This document shows, in pieces, positions 20,929 through 26,943 of a DNA stretch of 26,943 nt; position 1 is the first letter of the stretch; every line of letters starts with the position of its first letter. The notes below the pieces were generated by a model that saw only the letters and a list, made by a program, of their open reading frames with translations, was not told where the DNA came from and searched no databases. Location of the stretch: contig CAKTTR010000024.1 of NCBI GenBank assembly GCA_934615645.1, positions 1 to 26,943 of the forward strand. The letters are read 5' to 3'. Both the position numbers and the translations under genes were made by a program. The DNA comes from an uncultured Oscillospiraceae bacterium (GTDB lineage: Bacteria; Bacillota; Clostridia; Oscillospirales; Oscillospiraceae).

Positions 20929-20961
20929 AAAGGGCGCTGATTTTTATCAGCGTCCTTTTTG
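20929..20961 (+). terminator. Terminator of rplJ-rplL
   Basis: A stem of about 13 bp (20929-20941 with 20946-20958, one G-T pair) and a 4-nt loop ends in a run of five T. It lies 70 bases past the rplL stop and separates the ribosomal genes from the nitrogenase-like operon. Confidence 0.9.
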
Positions 20962-21029
20962 TACTTGGCTATCTATATTGTGAAAAAAGCATTGCAGCAT
21001 CTGCGCCGGCCGAGAGTAGCGTGAATCAA

Positions 21030-21058
21030 TTGACACAGAGCGGGGAATATGCTAAGAT
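21030..21058 (+). promoter_or_regulatory. Promoter of the TM1266/transport/nitrogenase-like operon
   Basis: TTGACA (21030-21035) and TAAGAT (21053-21058) are separated by 17 bases, about 22 bases before the first start codon region. No other promoter of this quality is visible before the window ends. Confidence 0.75.
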
Positions 21059-21086
21059 AAGAAAAACAAAGTTTGGAGTGGGTCAG

Positions 21087-21353
21087 ATGGAACACCGTGT
21101 GGCAATGATCAGCATTATCGCCCAGGAGACGGAGGGCGTGGAGCAGCTCAATGCGCTGCTGCATGAATACGCGCCGTATATTATTGGCCGGATGGGGATC
21201 CCGTACCGGCAGCGCGGGATCCATATCATCAGCGTTGCCATGGACGCGCCCCAGGATGCGATCAACACCCTGGCGGGCAAGCTTGGCAAGATCGAGGGAA
21301 TCAGCGCCAAGACAGCATATTCCAATCTGACATTTCCCGCATTACAGGAATAA
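21087..21353 (+). CDS. TM1266-family protein (iron-only hydrogenase system putative regulator)
   Basis: The family has an ACT/NikR-like ferredoxin fold and is found beside [FeFe]-hydrogenase maturation genes; its ligand and role are not established. The 88-residue product reads MEHRVAMISIIAQETEGVEQ, then the conserved IIGRMGIPYRQRGIHIISVAMDA and a C-terminal IEGISAKTAYS. There is no DNA-binding domain, so any control would be through protein or ligand contact. The ATG at 21087 has TTGGAGTGGG upstream. It is the first gene after a strong promoter and is separated from the permease by a leader with competing hairpins. A second copy of the same domain is fused to the ABC ATPase two genes later. 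Confidence 0.87.
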   Translation: MEHRVAMISIIAQETEGVEQLNALLHEYAPYIIGRMGIPYRQRGIHIISVAMDAPQDAINTLAGKLGKIEGISAKTAYSNLTFPALQE

Positions 21354-21388
21354 AATAAGCATCCTGACGCTGAAAATGCGATTTGAGG

Positions 21389-21458
21389 CGAAAGGATACG
21401 CGCAGCGACTGTATTGTTTTGCCCAAGTGCGCCGTATCCTTTCGGATGCGGCGCTTTT
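21389..21458 (+). promoter_or_regulatory. Attenuator: terminator and competing anti-terminator before the permease gene
   Basis: An intrinsic terminator has an 11-bp stem (21429-21439 with 21444-21454, one G-T pair), a TTTC loop and TTTT. Its left arm and loop (21433-21444, CGTATCCTTTCG) are also perfectly complementary over 12 bases to 21389-21400 (CGAAAGGATACG). The two folds cannot coexist. This is the usual logic of a riboswitch or attenuator. No known ligand-binding class is recognised in the short leader. Confidence 0.65.
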
Positions 21459-21498
21459 GCTATGTTTATGACGCGGCGAGAAAGGTTGCAGGTGCAAT

Positions 21499-22527
21499 AT
21501 GAAAAAATCAAAATCGCTTGTGCCGGGCAGGCTCAGCGGGCGGGCACGGCTTGTTTTATGGCTGCTGCCGCCGCTGACGCTGCTGGTTTGCCTGTGCCTG
21601 GGCCGGATCCCGGCGCCGCCTGGCGCGCTGCTGCGCTGCATCGGCGCAAAACTCGGCCTTTGCGCAGCGCCCGGCGGCCAATATGCCCAGATCTTTTGGT
21701 CCATGCGCCTGCCGCGGCTGCTGCTGGCGATCCTGGTCGGCGCGGGCTTGTCTGTCGCGGGCTGCGTGTTCCAGAGCCTGTTTGCTAATCCTTTGGCGAC
21801 ACCGGACACGCTGGGCGTGGCCTCCGGCGCCAGCTGCGGCGCGGCCCTGGCACTGCTGCTGGGCTTCGGCCTGACGGGCCTGCAGCTGACGGCGACGGTG
21901 TTCGGCATCGGCGCCGTCGGCCTGACCTGGCTGGCAGCCAGCGGGAAAAGCGGCGGGCGCAGCCGCATTGTCCTGGCGGGTATTATGATCGGTTCGCTGT
22001 TTTCGGCGCTAATCTCGCTTTTAAAATACGTCGCTGACCCGGAGTCTCAGCTCCCGGCCATTACCTATTGGCTCATGGGCAGCTTTGATTCTGCATCGTA
22101 TGGGACGCTGGCGCTGGGGGCGATCCCCATCGCGCTGGGGAGTGGGATCCTGCTGGCGCTGCGCTGGCGGCTGAACCTGCTGCCGCTTTCCGACGAAGAG
22201 GCCAGGACCTCTGGCGTGCGCATCGGCGCGCTGCGGGCGGTGTGCATTCTCTGCGCCACAGCCATTACGGCGGCCTGCGTTTCTATGAGCGGCCAGGTGG
22301 GCTGGGTCGGCCTGCTGGCGCCCCACGTGTGCCGCATGAAATTCGGCAATAATCATCTGTCGCTGCTGCCAGCGTGCATCAGCCTGGGGGCAGTCTTTAT
22401 GATGCTGGTCGATACGGCGGCGCGGTCGCTGTCGGCGGGGGTCATCCCGCTCTCGGTTTTGACGGCGATTTTTGGCGCACCGTTCTTTATCGTGCTGATG
22501 CGCCGGTCCGGGGGGTGGCAGCTATGA
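21499..22527 (+). CDS. FecCD-type ABC transporter permease (metal, siderophore, haem or cobamide)
   Basis: This is the membrane channel of a type II ABC importer that moves chelated iron, haem, cobamide or a related metal compound. The 342-residue product has about ten hydrophobic segments. Family signatures include MRLPRLLLAILVGAGLSVAG, QSLFANPLATPDTLGVASGA, YWLMGSFDSASYGTL, and the region contacting the ATPase GQVGWVGLLAPHVCRMKFG. The end GVIPLSVLTAIFGAPFFIVLM is also typical. The ATG at 21499 has a weak AGGTG upstream, just past a competing-hairpin attenuator. It overlaps the ATPase gene as ATGA. No substrate-binding protein gene is in the window. Association with a nitrogenase-like operon suggests a metal or cofactor cargo, which is inference. 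Confidence 0.92.
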   Translation: MKKSKSLVPGRLSGRARLVLWLLPPLTLLVCLCLGRIPAPPGALLRCIGAKLGLCAAPGGQYAQIFWSMRLPRLLLAILVGAGLSVAGCVFQSLFANPLATPDTLGVASGASCGAALALLLGFGLTGLQLTATVFGIGAVGLTWLAASGKSGGRSRIVLAGIMIGSLFSALISLLKYVADPESQLPAITYWLMGSFDSASYGTLALGAIPIALGSGILLALRWRLNLLPLSDEEARTSGVRIGALRAVCILCATAITAACVSMSGQVGWVGLLAPHVCRMKFGNNHLSLLPACISLGAVFMMLVDTAARSLSAGVIPLSVLTAIFGAPFFIVLMRRSGGWQL

Positions 22528-23591
22528 AACTGGAAGTACGGGGCGGCTGCTTCGCCTATCCGAAGAGCGACCGCCCGATCTTGCAAGAGATCTCCTTCTG
22601 CGCCGCGTCCGGCCAGACGGTGGCGATCCTCGGGCCAAACGGCGCGGGGAAAACGACGCTGCTGCGCTGCATCATGGGCCTGCTCCGCTGGCAGTCCGGC
22701 ATGACATATCTGGACGGCACGGCGCTGCGGGAGCTGGCGCCGGGGCAGCTGTGGCGCACGATCTCCTACGTGCCCCAGATGCGAGCGGCGTCGGCGGCGT
22801 ATACCGTCGAGGAGACCGTCCTGCTGGGGCGCAGCGCCCGCATCGGGCCGTTTGCCCTGCCGGGGCAGGCGGATGTGCAGGCGGCCGAGGCGGCAATGGA
22901 CCGGCTGGGCCTGCTGCCGCTTAGGCAGCAAAAATGCAGCGCCCTTTCCGGCGGGCAGATGCAGCTGGTGCTGCTGGCCCGGGCGCTGGTCAATGACCCG
23001 CAGGTCCTGATCCTGGATGAGCCGGAGTCCAATCTGGATTTTCGCAATCAGCTTTTGATGCTGGAGACCATTGCTGATCTGGCCCGCCAAGGGGTCCTGT
23101 GCCTATTCAACACCCATTATCCGGCCCACGCACTGCGCTGGGCGGATCATGCGCTGCTGCTGGAGCAGACGGGGTGCTATCAATATGGGCCCGCAGCGGA
23201 GGTCATTACCCAGGAGAGAATCGAGGCGGCCTTTGGTGTCCAGACGCTGCTCGGCGAGTGGGAGACGCCGGAGGCGGTCTTCCGGGATATTTTTCCGGTC
23301 CGCCTGGCGGAGCCTGCAAAGCCAGCGGCGGATGCTTCGACGCGGGCCATCGCCGTGCTGGCGCTGGTATTCCCGGACCGGGACTGCGCCGGAGCGATCA
23401 ACACAGTGCTGCACCGCTATCGCCACGCCGTCACGGGGCGCATGGGAATGCCCCGGCAGGACCTGGGCCTGCATCTCATCAGCGTCAGCCTGGACGCGAC
23501 CCGGGGCGAGATCCAGGCATTGACGGATCAGCTTGGCCGCATCCCCGGTGTCAGCGTGAAGGCGGCCTATGCAAAGGAGTGGGAGACATGA
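22524..23591 (+). CDS. ABC transporter ATPase fused to a C-terminal TM1266 domain
   Basis: The 355-residue product is the motor of the adjacent FecCD-type importer, plus an extra domain. ATPase part: Walker A GPNGAGKT (37-44), Q-loop near YVPQ, signature LSGGQMQLV (141-149), Walker B VLILDEP (161-167) and H-loop His198 in NTHYPAHAL. After a proline/alanine linker (about 261-273), residues 274-352 align with the free TM1266 protein: VTGRMGMPRQDLGLHLISVS matches IIGRMGIPYRQRGIHIISVA, and GVSVKAAYA matches GISAKTAYS. The usual FecE-type ATPase is about 255 residues, so this is a true fusion. It could gate transport by sensing the same signal as the free protein. The start is an ATGA overlap with the permease; the end overlaps hydE the same way. 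Confidence 0.92.
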   Translation: MKLEVRGGCFAYPKSDRPILQEISFCAASGQTVAILGPNGAGKTTLLRCIMGLLRWQSGMTYLDGTALRELAPGQLWRTISYVPQMRAASAAYTVEETVLLGRSARIGPFALPGQADVQAAEAAMDRLGLLPLRQQKCSALSGGQMQLVLLARALVNDPQVLILDEPESNLDFRNQLLMLETIADLARQGVLCLFNTHYPAHALRWADHALLLEQTGCYQYGPAAEVITQERIEAAFGVQTLLGEWETPEAVFRDIFPVRLAEPAKPAADASTRAIAVLALVFPDRDCAGAINTVLHRYRHAVTGRMGMPRQDLGLHLISVSLDATRGEIQALTDQLGRIPGVSVKAAYAKEWET

Positions 23592-24646
23592 AGTGCGAAA
23601 AGCTGCTGCAAACGCTGCAGCGGGCGCATCGTCTGGCCCCGGAGGAGTGGACGTTTTTGCTGGTGCATTGGCAAGACTGCACCGATACGGCGATGGCGCT
23701 TGCCAGGCAGGCTGCCGTCGCTCGGTTCGGAACGAAGATCTTTTTCCGGGGCATTGTTGAATTTACAAGCTATTGCCGCAACGACTGCCTCTATTGCGGC
23801 CTGCGCCGGTCTAACCAGGCGGCGGACCGCTATCGCCTGACGCAGGAGGAGATATTGGCCTGCTGCGAGGCAGGCTACGCGCTGGATTTCCGGACCTTCG
23901 TCCTGCAGGGCGGCGAGGATGGATACTGGACGGATGACCGGTTGGTCGCCCTGGTCGCGGCCATCCGGCGGCACTTTCCGGACTGCGCCATTACGCTCTC
24001 CATCGGAGAACGGAGCCGGGCGTCCTACCAGCGGCTGTTCGACGCCGGCGCGGACCGGTATCTGCTGCGCCACGAGACGGCGTGCCCGGCCCATTACCGC
24101 AGGATCCATCCGCCGGAGATGCGCTGGGAAAACCGGCTGCGCTGTCTGCGTGACCTTCTGGAAATCGGCTACCAGACCGGCTGCGGCATGATGGTCGGTA
24201 CGCCGGGGCAGACGGTGCAGACCCTGGTGCAGGATATGCAGCTGCTGCAGCAGCTGCGGCCCCAGATGGTGGGTATCGGCCCGTTTCTGCCCCATCGGGA
24301 CACGCCGCTGCGGGATGCACCCCCCGGCGACCCGCGCCTGACCTGCTATTTGCTGGCCTTGACACGGCTGCTCCTGCCAGACGCATTGCTTCCAGCGACG
24401 ACGGCCTTGGGTACGGCAGAGGCCGACGGCAGAAAGCAGGGCGTCCTGGCTGGGTGCAATGTCGTGATGCCGAATCTATCGCCGCAGGCGGTGCGGAAAA
24501 AATATATGCTCTATGACAACAAAGCAGGGACGGACCTCTCCGCTGCCGCGGGTGTCCAGCTGCTGCGGGCGCAGATGGCGGAGATCGGCTATACCGTCGT
24601 CACAGGACGCGGCGACTTTGCGCCGGGGCAGGAGGAAATGAAATGA
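23588..24646 (+). CDS. hydE: HydE-type radical SAM maturase
   Basis: HydE of the [FeFe]-hydrogenase pathway is a radical SAM enzyme that acts with HydG and HydF to build the diiron subcluster. The 352-residue product has the radical SAM motif CRNDCLYC (Cys63, Cys67, Cys70), FVLQGGEDGYW, ITLSIGERS, RHETACPAHYRRIHP, MMVGTPGQT, GIGPFLPHRDTPL and the C-terminal VVMPNLSPQAVRKKYMLYDNKAG. These order and match HydE along its length. The three C-terminal cysteines that hold an auxiliary cluster in T. maritima HydE are not evident after NKAG; that cluster is reported dispensable. The gene overlaps both neighbours as ATGA, between an importer and nitrogenase-like genes. No hydF, hydG or hydrogenase gene is in the window, so it may be a HydE paralogue with a new role. 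Confidence 0.85.
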   Translation: MKCEKLLQTLQRAHRLAPEEWTFLLVHWQDCTDTAMALARQAAVARFGTKIFFRGIVEFTSYCRNDCLYCGLRRSNQAADRYRLTQEEILACCEAGYALDFRTFVLQGGEDGYWTDDRLVALVAAIRRHFPDCAITLSIGERSRASYQRLFDAGADRYLLRHETACPAHYRRIHPPEMRWENRLRCLRDLLEIGYQTGCGMMVGTPGQTVQTLVQDMQLLQQLRPQMVGIGPFLPHRDTPLRDAPPGDPRLTCYLLALTRLLLPDALLPATTALGTAEADGRKQGVLAGCNVVMPNLSPQAVRKKYMLYDNKAGTDLSAAAGVQLLRAQMAEIGYTVVTGRGDFAPGQEEMK

Positions 24647-25404
24647 TCAAAATTGCAGTATACGGAAAGGGTGGCATCGGAAAATCTACCACGGTCTCCA
24701 ATCTGTCGGTCGCGCTGGCCGAGACGGGGCTGCGAGTCATGCAGATCGGCTGCGACCCCAAAGCGGACTCAACCCTGAGCCTGCGCCAGGGCCAGCCGAT
24801 GGAGACGGTACTGGACCTGATCCGCACCAAGCCCGGCGGCCCGCAGCTGGAGGAGATGGTCCGCATCGGCTACGGCGGCGTCGCCTGCGTCGAAGCGGGC
24901 GGCCCGACGCCCGGGATGGGCTGCGCCGGGCGGGGAATCATTGCCGCGCTGGAAAAGCTGGCCCAGCAAAGGGCTTATGAGGTCTATAAGCCGGACGTGG
25001 TATTCTACGATGTCCTGGGGGATGTCGTCTGCGGGGGCTTTGCCATGCCCATGCGCAGCGGCTATGCCGACCGGGTGTTTATCCTGACGTCCGGGGAGAA
25101 TATGGCGCTGCATGCGGCGGCCAATATCGCCATGGCCGTCGAACAATTCCGCGGCCGGGGGTATGCGACGTTGGGCGGGCTGATTCTCAACTGCCGCCAG
25201 GTGCCCCGGGAGCTGGAAAAGGCCCAGGAGCTGGCCCAGGACATCGGCACGGACCTCACGGGTATTTTGCCCCGAAGCCAGACCGTGCAGGACGCGGAAG
25301 TGCTTGGCAAGACCGTTCTGGAGGCTTTTCCGGATAGCGAGATGGCGGCGTGCTACCGCCGCCTTGCCAAAGCGGTCCTGCAGCGCTGCGAGGTGGCGCC
25401 ATGA
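24643..25404 (+). CDS. Nitrogenase iron-protein-like ATPase (NifH/BchL/CfbC family)
   Basis: This is a homodimeric [4Fe-4S] ATPase that passes electrons to a nitrogenase-like catalytic component. The 253-residue product has the P-loop VYGKGGIGKSTT (Lys14), QIGCDPKADST, and both cluster cysteines in GMGCAGRG (Cys94) and DVVCGGFAMP (Cys130). The switch aspartates (D38, and D123 in YDVLGD) and EVLGKTVLEAFPDSEMA near the end are also present. It is shorter than NifH (about 275-295) and carries an arginine at the site that is ADP-ribosylated in some NifH proteins (Arg97). It is translationally coupled by ATGA overlaps to hydE and to the first component-1-like gene. Sequence alone cannot say nitrogen fixation; absence of other nif genes in the window argues against it. 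Confidence 0.92.
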   Translation: MIKIAVYGKGGIGKSTTVSNLSVALAETGLRVMQIGCDPKADSTLSLRQGQPMETVLDLIRTKPGGPQLEEMVRIGYGGVACVEAGGPTPGMGCAGRGIIAALEKLAQQRAYEVYKPDVVFYDVLGDVVCGGFAMPMRSGYADRVFILTSGENMALHAAANIAMAVEQFRGRGYATLGGLILNCRQVPRELEKAQELAQDIGTDLTGILPRSQTVQDAEVLGKTVLEAFPDSEMAACYRRLAKAVLQRCEVAP

Positions 25405-26726
25405 TGCGGCAAGTGGGGGGCGCTGCGCCGCCTGTGGGGATTGCCCTCGGCAAGGCTGCCTTTCCGGCGCCGTTTCCCGGTGGGCTGGAGTACAGTGCCC
25501 CGGCGCGGGGCGTCTGGAATATCGTCCATGCCGGGATGCTGGTGCCCGAGGCACATGAGATCTATGTCTGCGCCCAGGGCTGCCTGCGGGGCGTCGTCCT
25601 GACAGCGGCGGAGATGGGCGCGTCGGCGCGGTTTTCCACGGTGACCATTGAAGAACACGATCTTTACGACGGCGATCTGGAGTCGCTGCTGATCGAGGGC
25701 GTGACGGATATTCTGCAGCGGCTGCCAATGCTGCCGCCAGCCGTGCTGGTCTACAGCAGCTGCGTGCATCACTTTATGGCGACAGACCTGGCCCTATGCT
25801 ACCGGGAGCTCCGGGCACGCTTTCCTGGCGTCGCGTTTACCGATTGCTACATGAATCCGATTATGCGCAAAAGCGGCCTGACGCCGGACCAGCTGATGCG
25901 GCGGCAGCTCTACAGCCTGCTTGCGCCGCTGGAGCAGGATGGCGGGGTGAATTTCGTCGGCAGCTTTTATGCTTTGAACCGAGACAGCGACCTGGTGCGC
26001 CTCATTGCCGCGTCCGGGCGGCCGCTGCGGGAGATCACCGCCTGCAAGACCTATGCGGACTATTTGCAAATGGCCCGCGGCAGCCTGAATTTGATCACCC
26101 ATCCCGCGGCAGAGCCGGTGGGGCCGTATTTGCAGGAGAAGCTGGGCCAGCGGTATTTATACCTCCCGGTGGCCTACCGGGCGGAGGAGATCCGCCAGCA
26201 GCAGGCGCAGCTTGCGCAGGCGCTGGAGCTCCCGGTGGACATGCCGCAGCTGGATGCGGCCGAGGCGCAGGCCATGCAGGCGCTGGCCGAAGCCCGGGCG
26301 TGCATCGGCAGCGCGCCGATCGCCCTGGATCACACGGCGACGATGCGCCCCTTGGCCCTGGCCCGGCTGCTGGTGGAGGCGGGCTTCCATGTCGAGAAGC
26401 TCTATTGTGACAGCTTTGCCCCGCTGGAAGCGGCAGACTTTGCCTGGCTCCAGCGCCACGCACCGGAGATCACCCTACTGCCGACGACTGCGCCCCGGAT
26501 GCGGGTGGAGCCCAGGCAAAGCCAGGAAAAGACCTTGGCCATCGGCCAGAAGGCGGCGTATTTCACTGGCAGCGCGTATTTTGTGAACCTGGTGGAGGGC
26601 GGGGGCCTGTCCGGTTTTGCTGGGATCGCCCATCTGGCGGCGCAGATGCGGGAGGCCTTCGCGCAGCCGAAGGAGACGCAGCGCTTGATCGAACAAAAAG
26701 GCTTTGGCTGCGGGTGCTGCTTATGA
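25401..26726 (+). CDS. Nitrogenase component-1-like subunit (NifD/NifK superfamily), alpha-like
   Basis: This is the predicted catalytic-component subunit receiving electrons from the adjacent NifH-like protein. Of 441 residues, the N-terminal part has VCAQGCLRGVVLTAAEMG (Cys57, Cys61), then VYSSCVHHFMATDL (Cys121), the likely ligands of a P-cluster-like Fe-S centre. Next comes TDCYMNPIMRKSGLTPDQL (Cys149) in place of typical NifD motifs. The C-terminal part has TGSAYFVNLVEGGGLSGFAG and ends GFGCGCCL, a tail with three cysteines (437, 439, 440). I cannot identify the NifD FeMo-cofactor ligands (Cys275/His442 equivalents) by eye. The ATG at 25401 overlaps the nifH-like stop; a second ATG follows at 25404. 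It is coupled by ATGA to the next subunit gene. It does not look like NifD, BchN or AnfD proper. Confidence 0.85.
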   Translation: MMRQVGGAAPPVGIALGKAAFPAPFPGGLEYSAPARGVWNIVHAGMLVPEAHEIYVCAQGCLRGVVLTAAEMGASARFSTVTIEEHDLYDGDLESLLIEGVTDILQRLPMLPPAVLVYSSCVHHFMATDLALCYRELRARFPGVAFTDCYMNPIMRKSGLTPDQLMRRQLYSLLAPLEQDGGVNFVGSFYALNRDSDLVRLIAASGRPLREITACKTYADYLQMARGSLNLITHPAAEPVGPYLQEKLGQRYLYLPVAYRAEEIRQQQAQLAQALELPVDMPQLDAAEAQAMQALAEARACIGSAPIALDHTATMRPLALARLLVEAGFHVEKLYCDSFAPLEAADFAWLQRHAPEITLLPTTAPRMRVEPRQSQEKTLAIGQKAAYFTGSAYFVNLVEGGGLSGFAGIAHLAAQMREAFAQPKETQRLIEQKGFGCGCCL

Positions 26727-26943
26727 GAAAGATACAAGAGAAAATTCAAAAACAGACGCAGAAAATCATTTCGACTTATACTGCCGACGTCTCCGGCGTC
26801 TGCTCAGCTCTGTTTGAGCTGGGGGGGATGACCGTCATGCACGACGCCTCCGGGTGCAACTCGACATACAATACCCACGACGAGCCCCGCTGGTACGACA
26901 GTGACAGCCTGGTCTTCCTCTCCGGTTTAACAGAGATGGAGGC
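26723..26943 (+). CDS. Nitrogenase component-1-like subunit, second (partial, runs off window)
   Basis: Only 73 codons are visible. After a basic, glutamine-rich start (MRKIQEKIQKQTQKIIS), the sequence reads DVSGVCSALFELGGMTVMHDASG, then CNSTYNTHDEPRWY and SLVFLSGLTEMEA. This is the N-terminal signature of nitrogenase component-1 subunits, with two cysteines (in GVCSAL and SGCNSTY) at the spacing of P-cluster ligands. It overlaps the preceding subunit gene as ATGA, so the two were presumably made in equal amounts as partners of a heterotetramer. The rest of the gene and anything after it, such as a substrate-binding protein or further maturases, lie beyond the window. Confidence 0.88.
   Translation, partial: MRKIQEKIQKQTQKIISTYTADVSGVCSALFELGGMTVMHDASGCNSTYNTHDEPRWYDSDSLVFLSGLTEME

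Noticed and set aside
21354..21498. Cobalamin or other named riboswitch before the permease
   Set aside because: The leader is short and I could not find the conserved core of any class I know, so only a generic attenuator is claimed.
24643..26943. Classical nitrogen-fixation nifHDK
   Set aside because: The iron protein is short, the component-1-like proteins lack recognisable FeMo-cofactor motifs, and no nifENB or other nif gene is present in the window.

Overview
The window reads as chromosome from a GC-rich, gut-type Firmicute, most likely class Clostridia and Oscillospiraceae-like. The reasons are low-GC Gram-positive gene orders (rpmG-secE-nusG-rplK-rplA, then an L10-leader-controlled rplJ-rplL), an S-layer-homology lysozyme, a DUF421/DUF4363 pair, strong Shine-Dalgarno sites, sigma-A consensus promoters and ruvC-ruvA-ruvB order. 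The genus cannot be fixed from sequence reading alone.

Layout. 1-1.1 kb: the end of an accessory or mobile segment on the minus strand. It holds a frameshifted SLOG-fold gene, a conserved hypothetical and tnpV, and abuts a tRNA-Val(CAC) gene with strong terminators. 1.6-5.7 kb: an RlmI-type rRNA methyltransferase, an alpha/beta hydrolase, and a secreted GH24 lysozyme with three SLH repeats. 5.7-6.3 kb: a decayed MATE efflux remnant flanked by two near-identical palindromes. 6.3-11.3 kb: GluQRS on the minus strand, then a plus-strand run of lipid kinase, Nudix, tRNA dihydrouridine synthase, ECF sigma factor and its anti-sigma factor, which is split by an in-frame TAG. 11.3-12.4 kb: DUF421/DUF4363. 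12.5-16 kb: a small membrane protein, two half-size chromate transporters and ruvCAB in one tight run. 16-17.3 kb: a CxxC zinc-ribbon protein behind a long structured leader, and a phosphopantetheinyl transferase. 17.3-21 kb: ribosomal and transcription genes with two L1-site-like hairpins and an L10 leader with attenuator.

21-26.9 kb is the most interesting part. One operon, almost entirely linked by ATGA stop/start overlaps, encodes a free TM1266-family protein, a FecCD-type permease, an ABC ATPase fused to a second TM1266 domain, a HydE radical-SAM maturase homologue, a NifH-like iron protein, and two nitrogenase-component-1-like subunits, the last cut by the window edge. A pair of mutually exclusive hairpins (terminator versus anti-terminator) sits between the first gene and the permease. 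I infer an uncharacterised nitrogenase-like reductase with its own metal or metallo-cofactor importer and a hydrogenase-type maturase. The substrate and the role of HydE are unknown.

Everything here comes from reading the sequence and recalling protein families; no database search was run.
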